Origin: an uncultured Eubacteriales bacterium
GTDB lineage: Bacteria > Bacillota > Clostridia > Peptostreptococcales > Anaerovoracaceae
Assembly: GCA_959021945.1 (NCBI GenBank)
Contig: CAUEYG010000049.1
Location: 1-8,041, forward strand
DNA length: 8,041 nt
Reading direction: 5' to 3'
The notes below the pieces were generated by a model, which saw nothing but the letters and a program-made list of their open reading frames with translations, made no database searches and was not told the DNA's origin. A program made the translations under genes and the position numbers. This document shows, piece after piece, positions 1-6,432 of the stretch (the first letter of the stretch is position 1; the number at the start of each line of letters is the position of its first letter).

Positions 1-1
1 C

Positions 2-79
2 ATCTGCGGGGCCTGCACCATGGTTGACGATCAGGGAAACAGCCATAAGATGTGCAAGTGTCAGTTTTATGAGTTTTAG
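2..79 (+). CDS. C-terminal fragment of an unidentified Cys-rich protein
   Basis: An open frame enters from the left edge and ends at the TAG at 77-79, giving 25 visible residues that begin ICGACTMVDD and end CKCQFYEF. Two Cys pairs (CGAC near the start and CKC near the end) suggest a small metal-binding or Cys-cluster tail. I do not recognise the family, and the visible part is too short to assign a function. The frame is supported only by its position, ending just before a strong promoter, and by its conserved-looking Cys pairs. No Rho-independent terminator is seen between its stop and the promoter at 111. Confidence 0.5.
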   Translation: MCGACTMVDDQGNSHKMCKCQFYEF

Positions 80-110
80 TTAAATTACACAAAAAAATAA
101 TAAAAATATA

Positions 111-139
111 TTGACAAACAACAAATGGAACTTTATAAT
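111..139 (+). promoter_or_regulatory. Sigma-A promoter of the T-box/trpB2 unit
   Basis: A perfect -35 box TTGACA (111-116) and a perfect -10 box TATAAT (134-139) are separated by 17 bp, within an A/T-rich upstream stretch. Transcription is expected to begin near 146, shortly before the T-box leader. A full-consensus promoter fits a gene whose control lies mainly in transcription attenuation rather than initiation. Confidence 0.93.
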
Positions 140-157
140 AGCACCATACAAATCATA

Positions 158-436
158 AAAACCGATGATTAAGAAGAGTAAGTTTGGAGCAGGGCTTTAC
201 AGAGAGCTGCAGGCGGTGGAAATGCAGCAGGGACAGCCAAACTGAATGGGCTTATGAGGGCAGGGAGAAAGGCTGTTTTGCCGAGTAATACCTGACGGGA
301 TCTCCGCCTGTGACAAAGGGAGTGCGTATCAACAGCTGTACGCAGAGCGATGAGAGGGGGCCGACAGGTTCGTTCTCTGGGTGGCATAGCAAGAGCAGGC
401 GCTTTTGTCCCGCAGCAGGATGAAAGCGCTTTTTTT
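158..436 (+). promoter_or_regulatory. Tryptophan T-box riboswitch leader (tRNA-Trp sensing)
   Basis: The standard T-box landmarks occur in order. The conserved start GATGATTAAGAAGAGTA is near 164-180. The stem I helix pairs 182-187 (GTTTGG) with 237-242 (CCAAAC). The AGAGAG motif is at 201-206, and the distal hairpin pairs 206-211 with 223-228 around the GGCGGTGGAAA loop. The specifier loop reads CTGAA-TGG-G, with the codon UGG (Trp) at 247-249. Stem III pairs 323-328 (TGCGTA) with 339-344 (TACGCA). The T-box bulge GGGTGGCA is at 379-386. Its UGGC (382-385) would pair with GCCA, the 3' end of a tRNA whose discriminator base is G, as in bacterial tRNA-Trp. Uncharged tRNA-Trp should stabilise the antiterminator and allow trpB2 transcription. 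No gene is needed to explain the 80-481 gap. Confidence 0.96.
399..436 (+). terminator. Attenuator terminator of the T-box
   Basis: The stem pairs GCGCTTT (399-405) with AAAGCGC (423-429) and is followed by a run of seven T (430-436). Its 5' side lies just after the T-box bulge. The alternative antiterminator can pair 372-376 with 392-396 around the bulge, so the two folds compete as expected for a transcriptional T-box. Confidence 0.92.
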
Positions 437-481
437 ATGCAGTAAAATCAACATGAAAGGATTGTGGAAAGGAGCAAGAAC

Positions 482-1864
482 ATGACAAAGAAAGTACCGC
501 ACAGACTATATTTAACAGAGGACCAGATGCCGAAACAATGGTATAACCTGAGGGCTGATATGAAGGAGCAGCCAGGGCCTATGCTGAACCCGGCCACAGG
601 AAAGCCGGCCCAGCTGGAGGAGCTGTATCCTGTTTTTTGTGAAGAACTGGCAAAACAGGAGATGGACGGAGAAACTCGCTATTTTGACATTCCAGATGAG
701 GTCTTGGATTTTTACAAGATCTACAGACCTTCCCCTTTATGCAGGGCCTATAATTTGGAAAAAGCACTGGATACTCCGGCAAAGATTTATTATAAATTTG
801 AAGGTAACAATACATCGGGAAGCCACAAACTGAATTCAGCAGTGGCCCAGGCTTATTACGCTAAGGAACAGGGACTAAAGGGTCTGACTACAGAGACCGG
901 AGCCGGACAGTGGGGCACAGCCCTGGCGGAGGCTTGCTCTTACTTTCATCTTCCTTTAGAAGTTTATATGGTAAAGGTGTCCTTTAATCAAAAACCTTTT
1001 CGAAAAAATATTATGGAAACCTTCGGCGCTCAGGTGTTTGCATCGCCTAGTGATCGGACGGAGGCTGGAAGAAAAATTTTGGCAGAGGACCCGGATAACA
1101 GCGGCAGTCTGGGATGCGCCATCTCAGAGGCAGTAGAGCGAGCCGTTACTTCTGAGGGGTACCGGTATGTGCTGGGGTCTGTATTAAATCAGGTGCTGCT
1201 CCACCAGTCCATTATCGGCTTGGAGGCAAAGCAGGCTATGGAACTGCTGGACGAATACCCTGATGTTGTGGTTGGATGTGCAGGAGGCGGTTCCAATTTG
1301 GGCGGCTTGATTGCACCGTTTATGAGGGACAAGCTGACAGGAAAGGCAGACCCCCGTATTGTGGCTGTTGAGCCTGCATCCTGCCCATCTTTTACAAGAG
1401 GCGTTTATAAATATGATTTCTGTGATACAGGAATGATAACGCCAATGGCAAAGATGTACACGTTAGGGTGTACCTTCAAGCCATCTGCAAACCATGCGGG
1501 CGGATTGAGATACCATGGTATGTCTCCGATCCTTTCCAAGCTATATCATGACCAGTATATGGAGGCTGTTACAGTAGAACAGACAAAGGTTTTTGAGGCT
1601 GCCACTCTGTTTGCAAAAAATGAAACCATTCTTCCTGCCCCGGAATCTGCCCATGCCATTCATGGAGCCATTGCTGAAGCATTAAAATGCAAAGAATCAG
1701 GAGAAGCAAAGACCATTTTGTTTGGACTGACAGGGACCGGTTACTTTGATATGACAGCTTATGCTTCTTATCACGGGGGAAATATGAGCGACCACATTCC
1801 TACTGATGAAGAGCTAAAGCCTTCTATGGAAGCAATTCCAAAGATTCCGGGGGTGCAGGAATAA
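482..1864 (+). CDS. trpB2: TrpB2: PLP-dependent tryptophan synthase beta-like enzyme
   Basis: This 460-residue protein belongs to the TrpB2 (TrpB-like) branch of fold-type II PLP enzymes, which make tryptophan from indole and serine in the cytosol. Visible signatures are the substrate-entry region YRPSPLCRA; SGSHKLNSA, with the PLP-linking lysine at about residue 116; ETGAGQWG at about 138-144; and the phosphate-binding GGGSN loop at about 268-272. The length and long N-terminal extension match TrpB2 rather than the shorter TrpB1. I chose ATG 482 because AAAGGAG (468-474) sits seven bases upstream. The in-frame GTG at 464 would lie on top of that site. No trpA or other trp gene flanks it, so it probably works alone, scavenging free indole. 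The Trp-specific T-box upstream supports a tryptophan-supplying role. A different beta-replacement substrate remains possible. Confidence 0.95.
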   Translation: MTKKVPHRLYLTEDQMPKQWYNLRADMKEQPGPMLNPATGKPAQLEELYPVFCEELAKQEMDGETRYFDIPDEVLDFYKIYRPSPLCRAYNLEKALDTPAKIYYKFEGNNTSGSHKLNSAVAQAYYAKEQGLKGLTTETGAGQWGTALAEACSYFHLPLEVYMVKVSFNQKPFRKNIMETFGAQVFASPSDRTEAGRKILAEDPDNSGSLGCAISEAVERAVTSEGYRYVLGSVLNQVLLHQSIIGLEAKQAMELLDEYPDVVVGCAGGGSNLGGLIAPFMRDKLTGKADPRIVAVEPASCPSFTRGVYKYDFCDTGMITPMAKMYTLGCTFKPSANHAGGLRYHGMSPILSKLYHDQYMEAVTVEQTKVFEAATLFAKNETILPAPESAHAIHGAIAEALKCKESGEAKTILFGLTGTGYFDMTAYASYHGGNMSDHIPTDEELKPSMEAIPKIPGVQE

Positions 1865-1876
1865 AAGAAAAATGGA

Positions 1877-1905
1877 TTGAACCTATGGTCCAATTGGGAT
1901 ACAAT
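1877..1905 (+). promoter_or_regulatory. Candidate sigma-A promoter for the zinc-ribbon membrane protein gene
   Basis: A -35-like TTGAAC (1877-1882) and a -10-like TACAAT (1900-1905) are separated by 17 bp, about 50 bases before the next start codon. This suggests that gene is transcribed separately from trpB2. I see no convincing intrinsic terminator between trpB2 and this promoter, so read-through is possible. Confidence 0.6.
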
Positions 1906-1955
1906 AAGTACAAGTATGATTTCCAGTAAAAGAAGTCATAGACCGGAGGGATAAC

Positions 1956-2954
1956 ATGTATTGTAACCAATGTGGATATGAAATGAAAGACAGCGCTAAC
2001 TTTTGTAAAAAATGCGGAGCACCTGTTGATGATACAGACGGCGATTTGTCAGAGGGAAAGCGGCGAGTCATTCGGTTTTTATACACGTATAAGAGCAGAA
2101 TCCTGCTCTGTGTAATAGGGGCGTTGCTGCTGTGCGGCATGGTCATTGGCGCTGCAGTCCTGCTACGGAATATGGGCACAGAACATAAAGGTGAAAAGAA
2201 AGCAGTGATACCTACTAAATCAGTAAGCAGCGTTGACTTGAAGGACTCCTATGTGATTGAGGATAATCGTCTGATATTGGGGCCTCTTTACGCTTCTTAT
2301 GATGATAGCACTACCCATGAATTGATGGATTATGCAGTTTCTATTGATGCTGTTTCCTGCGAGGTTGTAGAGGGTGTTATTGACGCAACGGATTTGTATG
2401 ATGGAAAACACCTGGTAACGCTGGAATGGAAGCAGGGTGAAAAAAGTTATGAGTTTGAAAAGACGGTCAGTATGGAGCACAAAAAGGATACCTGGGAAAA
2501 ATATGAAGATTTGACTGGTATGACCGGAAAAGAGATTGAAGCGGCTTATGGTGAGTTAGGCGCTCTGGAGTTTGGCAGTTTTCAGGCAGGTAACTGGGGC
2601 TATGCTTATGGCGAGGTCAGATCTTTATCTATTCAGGCATGCTTTCCTGTTGGAATCTTTCATAAGCAGGATAAGGAGCAGGTGTCTGACGTCCAGTGTA
2701 TAGAAATGATAGGGACTCTTAATACCTTTTTTTACAATCTGGAGACAGAGATGAATCTGGAAGATCTGGAGGATATCTTGGGGCTGACCTTAACGGAGCT
2801 GGAAGGGGGAGGCTGCAGCGGTACCTTGTCCAACGGTAAACTGATTTACATTGGGCAGGAGCAAGTTCAGGATGGGGTTTATACTCCCGAGACCACAGTA
2901 AAAATTACATTGAGCGATGAGGAGAAAGGCAAGTTCTGGGAAAGAATTTTTTAG
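1956..2954 (+). CDS. Zinc-ribbon, single-pass membrane protein of unknown function
   Basis: The 332-residue protein begins with a short zinc ribbon (CNQC at residues 3-6 and CKKC at 17-20, followed by GAPV) of the type found at the N-terminus of many Firmicutes membrane proteins. A basic stretch (KRRVIRFLYTYKSR) precedes one hydrophobic segment at about residues 49-70. By the positive-inside rule the zinc ribbon should face the cytosol and residues 71-332 should lie outside. The outer part is acidic and aromatic-rich, with two segments that look loosely alike (EDLTGMTGKEIEAAYG near 182-197 and LEDLEDILGLTLTELEG near 270-286), possibly a divergent repeat. I recognise no enzyme motif there. The start is supported by GGAGGG at 1945-1950. 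It has its own candidate promoter and no clear functional link to trpB2 or to the CRISPR-like genes. Confidence 0.85.
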   Translation: MYCNQCGYEMKDSANFCKKCGAPVDDTDGDLSEGKRRVIRFLYTYKSRILLCVIGALLLCGMVIGAAVLLRNMGTEHKGEKKAVIPTKSVSSVDLKDSYVIEDNRLILGPLYASYDDSTTHELMDYAVSIDAVSCEVVEGVIDATDLYDGKHLVTLEWKQGEKSYEFEKTVSMEHKKDTWEKYEDLTGMTGKEIEAAYGELGALEFGSFQAGNWGYAYGEVRSLSIQACFPVGIFHKQDKEQVSDVQCIEMIGTLNTFFYNLETEMNLEDLEDILGLTLTELEGGGCSGTLSNGKLIYIGQEQVQDGVYTPETTVKITLSDEEKGKFWERIF

Positions 2955-3044
2955 CGTGAGGTGACTCTTTTGCCCAGGGTAGCTCCTCTGCTCAGGGTAG
3001 CCTCGCCCCCAGCCTCTGTTTGCGTAGGAATGCACTTTTTGTAC

Positions 3045-3079
3045 CTTTTATATCTTTTTCACTGAAAAAGATATAAAAG
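3045..3079. repeat. Perfect 16-bp inverted repeat with 3-nt loop
   Basis: The arm at 3045-3060 (CTTTTATATCTTTTTC) is exactly complementary to the arm at 3064-3079, with ACT between them. It would form a strong but A/U-rich hairpin about 90 bases after the zinc-ribbon gene stop. Only a short T run (TTT) follows, so it is a weak candidate terminator. It looks more like part of the repeat element that continues to 3203. Confidence 0.9.
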
Positions 3080-3203
3080 TTTAGGCCTGGCGAGTCGCAA
3101 AATGAAGAAAAATCGCTCTGCTGACCAAAAAGGCTAAAACTTGGCCCCTGAATCGTTGAAAAATCATATCTTTTTGCGAAAATTACCTGAAAAAGATATA
3201 AAA
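3045..3203. repeat. AT-rich element with four copies of a GAAAAAGATATAAAA-type motif
   Basis: The motif GAAAAAGATATAAAA appears in direct orientation at 3064-3078 and 3189-3203. It appears inverted at 3046-3060 and, as the shorter ATATCTTTTT, at 3166-3175. The outer copies form 15-bp terminal inverted repeats of a segment of about 158 bp. Each end also forms its own hairpin (16-bp arms at 3045-3079; 10-bp arms at 3166-3199 with a 14-nt loop). The layout resembles a small non-coding mobile element or a dispersed intergenic repeat. No target-site duplication is evident, and I do not recognise a named family. Confidence 0.6.
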
Positions 3204-3287
3204 AAGTGGAAATGGCGGAATCAGGCGGGCAATGCTAATCAGAGCTTGGACATTTGCGCCCCTCCCACGAGTATAGCGAGCGGTTAG

Positions 3288-3872
3288 GTGAAACGGGGTA
3301 TTTACTATTGCAGCCGGATGGTTTCCGCCCAGTATGGGGCAGAGCTTACGGAATCCCATTACGAGGACATCAAAAAAGTATATTCCCTGTGGGTTTGTAT
3401 GAACCCGCCGAAAGGAAGAGCCGGAAGCATCACCCGGTATTCCATACAAGAGGAGAATCTGGTAGGGGATGTGCGGGAGCAGAGAGACTGTTATGATTTG
3501 CTGACCACGATTATGATTTGTCTTGGAGAAGAGGAAGAAGAGCAGGATTCGGGTGTTTTAAAGCTGCTGGAGACGCTGCTCTCCTCGGAGAAGGACCCGG
3601 CAGCAAAAAAGAAAACGTTAGAAGAGGAATTTGCCATACCGGTTACGCAGACATTGGAAAGAGAGGTGTCACTGATGTGTAATTTAAGTAAAGGAATTGA
3701 AGAGAAAGGGATCCAGAAGGGAATGCAGAAGGGAATCCAGGAAGGAACCCTGTTATCCATTCGCAGTCTAATGAAGAGTATGAATTGGACGGCAGAAGAG
3801 GCGATGATTGCATTACGAATTGAGGAGCCGGAACGTTCCCACTATGCAGAACGGATAGAAAAAGAGCATTAA
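3288..3872 (+). pseudogene. N-terminally truncated Rpn-family recombination-promoting nuclease / PD-(D/E)XK transposase
   Basis: The 194-residue frame matches the middle and C-terminal parts of the Rpn/PDDEXK_2 family that is abundant in Lachnospiraceae: KRGIYYCSRMVSAQYG, then SHYEDIKKVYSLWVCMNPP, ITRYSI, LVGDV, YDLLTTIMICLG, and a closing glycine-lysine repeat (KGIEEKGIQKGMQKGIQEG). Full-length members are around 300 residues, with the PD-(D/E)XK catalytic residues in the N-terminal third. That third is absent here. The only start is a GTG at 3288 preceded directly by a stop codon (3285-3287), and no good ribosome site is seen. The C-terminus is intact and free of internal stops, so the loss is recent or the fragment is still translated. 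The repeat element just upstream may mark the breakpoint. I read it as a non-functional relic with no role in the downstream operon. Confidence 0.8.
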
Positions 3873-3897
3873 ATTGTAAAAAAAGTAGGAAACGCAA

Positions 3898-3929
3898 AGA
3901 TCCTGTCAGTTATGATGGGGTCTTTTTTT
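3898..3929 (+). terminator. Intrinsic terminator after the Rpn relic
   Basis: An 11-bp stem pairs 3898-3908 (AGATCCTGTCA) with 3913-3923 (TGATGGGGTCT), including some G-U pairs, closed by a GTTA loop and followed by a run of T to 3929. It lies 25 bases after the Rpn stop and isolates the CARF-Cas10 operon from upstream transcription. Confidence 0.88.
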
Positions 3930-4003
3930 CACTTCAAATGCAGCTCTTGAGTTGGCAAAGCATGTCTATATTTCCGACAAAAAGCACGAATTTTCAACTT
4001 TCT

Positions 4004-4032
4004 TTGTTTTCTGATCCATTTTAGGTTATGAT
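4004..4032 (+). promoter_or_regulatory. Weak candidate promoter of the CARF-Cas10 operon
   Basis: A -10-like TATGAT (4027-4032) has a poor -35 match TTGTTT (4004-4009) at 17-bp spacing, in an A/T-rich stretch between the terminator and the first gene. The weak -35 suggests low or activator-dependent expression. I see no clear operator palindrome in 3930-4053. Confidence 0.4.
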
Positions 4033-4074
4033 ATGGAAAAGAGCTACTGAAGCATGAAAGGAGAGTGCAGTGCT

Positions 4075-6432
4075 ATGAAACCGGAAGGGTGTTTACTCTT
4101 ATTTTTAAGCGATTACAAGAAAACGAGTGAAAAAAGTATCTCTTATCAGGTGGAAGGGACAGAGGCGGAGCATATTGATGGGCAACAGACCAATGATGCA
4201 CCAGTAAAATACTTGTTGGACTATGGGGCAAGCAAGGGCATGCCAATAAAAAAGATTTTGTGTATTGTCTCAAAAAAAGTAAGATATGAAAAGATAGGAA
4301 ACACCAATATGACTGCCTTCGAGCGTTTCCAGGAAATGGTTCAAAACCATGCGATTGAATCAACGGCCTTGAAATCCTGCGGTAAAGGGAATCAGACACC
4401 TGATCTGGAAATTATTCCTATCGCCTATGAAGAGAGCCCTCAGAGTGCTTCGGAAACAGTTGAGGGATCTATTTCCGGAGGGCTAAAAGCCGTGTATGAA
4501 CAATTGGTGGAACATCTCAAGGATGAGAAAAATGTATTTATTGACTATACAGGCGGATTCCGAGATATTAGCTATTTTATGATTATGGTAACGCGCTATT
4601 TGGAAGCCCAGGGAGCTGTTTGCCGGAAAATCGTATACAGTAATTTCTCTTCAAAAACAATCTGCAGCCTTGACCAGACCTACCAAATGATGAGAAATCA
4701 AATGAATCATGTCAGTGAAAGCAGCCCGAAAACGGAACAAGATGTTATAAAAAAACTGCAGGAGGAGCATGGCATTTGCATGGAGCGAAGCTTTCATAAT
4801 CTTAAAAACTTGATTCAGGAAGGATTAAGGGCCCATGAACAGAACGTGATGGCAATGTACGATGTGCGGGGAATACAGACTTATATTTTTCGAACATCAA
4901 AAGCAAAAGATGCTGTGGGAGCATCGGCGATTGTAGAAAATATTATTGAGGAAGCACTGAAAGATGCCATAGAAAAAAAGAACCTTAAAGATAATGTTGT
5001 GGATTTAAATTGGTATGACGACAAAGGAGCGATTCTGTATAAGAAATCCAGCAAAAAAGTACAGGTCCTTTACATTGGCGGCGGCAATGCATATGTGCTG
5101 TATGAAAACAAAAAACTATGCCTGGAAATAAACAACTTAATGGCGAACTACGTTATCCAGCATACTTACTCGCTGCAGCTGGCCACGGCCATGGTTCCTT
5201 CAACAGAAAATTTTCAGGAAGATTATCAAGCACTGATGGAAAAAATGACTCAGGCAAAAGCTGCAATGGCAGCTTCAAAGCCCTTGGGTGCGCTTCCTGT
5301 AATGGAAGTAGAGATCAAGACGGGTGCTCCGGCAATATGTACAACTAATGATGGAGAAAGGTTAAGCACTGAGGCTGCGCTAAAAAGGGAAAAAAGTAGT
5401 CAGATAAGTAAAGAAATAGAGACACAAGTCAAGCTTTTAGACAACTATGTGACCCAAAAAGGCACTGACAGCACCATTGCCATTGTACATATTGACGGAA
5501 ACAATATGGGAGCACGTATTCGCCGCATGGTGCAAGGCACTGAAAACTATGAAGAGGCAGTAAATAAGATGCGCAATATTTCCTATCAGATCAATACTTC
5601 TTATAAAAGGACTTTTGAGAAAATGCAGGACCACTTTAACCGTCATGCAGGAAAACATCAAACCTTTCAGCACAAAGTAACAGATGATTTTGTATTAAAG
5701 GTGCTGGTGGCCGGAGATGACATTACTTATGTATGCAACGGGAAAATCGCCCTTGCCACTGTAGAATTTTACTGCAGGGAGATTACCAAACATACTATGA
5801 CAGGAAAGGCAGATCGAAAGAGCCCTCGCCAAGATGGATTCAGCGTATGTGCGGGAATTGCTTATATGAACAGCCATTTTCCCTTTTACGCAGGATATGA
5901 GGTGGCAGAGGCTTGCTGCAGCAGTGCAAAGAGCTTTGCTAAGGCATGGGCCAAGGAGCAGGAGCGGCAAAAGGAAGAACGTACCATTGGAAACTGGGTG
6001 GACTATCAAATTTGCCAAAATATTCAGGCCCAGGATCTGGAGACAATGCGTGAGCGAGAGTATAAGACCAGAAGTGGGGAATACCTTTTGGAGAGGCCTT
6101 ACTTTATCCATACAGGAGGAGTCCAGCAAGGACTGGAGCCACAGAAGGACAGTATTCACTCACTGGACCGTTTGAAAGAAAAGATTTCCTATTTGCAGGA
6201 TGAAACAAATCTGCCTCGTTCTTTTGCAAAAAAACTACAAAGTCAGTATGCTCAAGGCCAGCTGCGGGCCGAGCTGTGGGAGGCCTTTTTAGCATCCAGA
6301 AATTGGGATCTGCCAGATAAAAGCAGCAAATTATATAAGCTGGATGATGAGAATAAAAACAGGGCCGAATGGTACGATGCTTTGGAACTAATGGATTATT
6401 ATGTTGAAATGGAGGCGGGAGATGATGCGTAA
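4075..6432 (+). CDS. CARF-Cas10 fusion: Cas10-like polymerase with an N-terminal CARF-type domain in place of HD
   Basis: The protein is about 785 residues. Residues 1-205 look like a CARF Rossmann domain: a first strand (GCLLLFLSDY), a middle strand (IKKILCIVSKK), a region around residues 112-143 ending in EGSISGGLKAVYEQL, and then VFIDYTGGFRDISYF (motif DYTGGFR at 157-163), which resembles the ligand-binding motif of Csm6/Csx1/Card1 CARFs. A helical linker follows. The Cas10 part starts at 262-272 (YDVRGIQTYIF, first palm) and continues with AKDAVGASAIVE and YIGGGNAYVLY (333-343). The second palm has HIDGNNMG (472-479) and AGDD (546-549, GGDD in typical Cas10), then CAGIAYMNSHFPFYAGYEVAE and a helical C-terminus. 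The HD nuclease and the usual Cys zinc-binding cluster are not visible. The likely role is synthesis of cyclic or linear oligoadenylates or a related nucleotide, with the CARF as sensor; this is inferred. AAAGGAG (4057-4063) favours ATG 4075; ATG 4054 is an alternative. Confidence 0.85.
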   Translation: MKPEGCLLLFLSDYKKTSEKSISYQVEGTEAEHIDGQQTNDAPVKYLLDYGASKGMPIKKILCIVSKKVRYEKIGNTNMTAFERFQEMVQNHAIESTALKSCGKGNQTPDLEIIPIAYEESPQSASETVEGSISGGLKAVYEQLVEHLKDEKNVFIDYTGGFRDISYFMIMVTRYLEAQGAVCRKIVYSNFSSKTICSLDQTYQMMRNQMNHVSESSPKTEQDVIKKLQEEHGICMERSFHNLKNLIQEGLRAHEQNVMAMYDVRGIQTYIFRTSKAKDAVGASAIVENIIEEALKDAIEKKNLKDNVVDLNWYDDKGAILYKKSSKKVQVLYIGGGNAYVLYENKKLCLEINNLMANYVIQHTYSLQLATAMVPSTENFQEDYQALMEKMTQAKAAMAASKPLGALPVMEVEIKTGAPAICTTNDGERLSTEAALKREKSSQISKEIETQVKLLDNYVTQKGTDSTIAIVHIDGNNMGARIRRMVQGTENYEEAVNKMRNISYQINTSYKRTFEKMQDHFNRHAGKHQTFQHKVTDDFVLKVLVAGDDITYVCNGKIALATVEFYCREITKHTMTGKADRKSPRQDGFSVCAGIAYMNSHFPFYAGYEVAEACCSSAKSFAKAWAKEQERQKEERTIGNWVDYQICQNIQAQDLETMREREYKTRSGEYLLERPYFIHTGGVQQGLEPQKDSIHSLDRLKEKISYLQDETNLPRSFAKKLQSQYAQGQLRAELWEAFLASRNWDLPDKSSKLYKLDDENKNRAEWYDALELMDYYVEMEAGDDA
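6411..6427 (+). promoter_or_regulatory. Ribosome site and start overlap coupling the RAMP gene to the Cas10 gene
   Basis: GGAGG at 6411-6415 lies inside the end of the Cas10 frame, followed by two consecutive in-frame ATG codons (6422 and 6425). The upstream gene stops at 6430-6432, so the genes overlap by 8 or 11 bases. This is the usual layout for translational coupling of subunits made together. Spacing (6 versus 9 bases) does not decide between the two starts. Confidence 0.8.

Larger units (their letters stand above)
2955..3287. other. Gene-free junction with repeats
   Basis: No credible coding region lies between the zinc-ribbon gene and the Rpn relic. The stretch contains a short direct repeat of CAGGGTAGC (2975-2983 and 2993-3001) and an AT-rich inverted-repeat element (3045-3203, listed separately). 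About 84 bases of unassigned sequence follow, running up to a TAG at 3285-3287 that closes the Rpn frame on its upstream side. I could find no residue pattern of the missing Rpn N-terminus in any frame of 3204-3287. Confidence 0.7.

Noticed and set aside
169..387. Minus-strand open frame of 72 codons
   Set aside because: It lies entirely over the T-box leader, whose RNA structure explains the sequence; the peptide is low-complexity and has no ribosome site support.
464..481. Upstream GTG start extending trpB2 by six residues
   Set aside because: The GTG overlaps the AAAGGAG ribosome site that serves ATG 482 at ideal spacing, and the added residues are just the translated Shine-Dalgarno region.
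2975..3001. CAGGGTAGC direct repeat as an attachment site or operator
   Set aside because: Two 9-bp copies 18 bases apart without a palindrome, an integrase or flanking duplication are too little to support either role.
3045..3203. Repeated motif as a CRISPR array
   Set aside because: Copies alternate in orientation, are only 10-16 bp and are unevenly spaced (3, about 86 and 13 bases apart), unlike the direct, evenly spaced repeats of a CRISPR array.
3254..3496. Plus-strand open frame of 80 codons overlapping the Rpn relic
   Set aside because: The Rpn frame (3288-3872) shows clear family motifs over the shared stretch, so this is an out-of-frame shadow.
3947..3972. TTGAGT / TATATT pair as a promoter upstream of CARF-Cas10
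   Set aside because: The spacer is 14 bp, too short for normal sigma-A recognition; the TATGAT at 4027 is the better candidate.
4054..4074. ATG 4054 as the start of the CARF-Cas10 protein
   Set aside because: The AAAGGAG at 4057-4063 lies downstream of it and fits ATG 4075; the first CARF strand begins just after residue 4 of the shorter form. It is kept only as an alternative.
5695..6159. Minus-strand open frame of 154 codons
   Set aside because: It is antisense to the conserved Cas10 palm and C-terminal region, has no family motifs, and the plus-strand coding signal is unambiguous.
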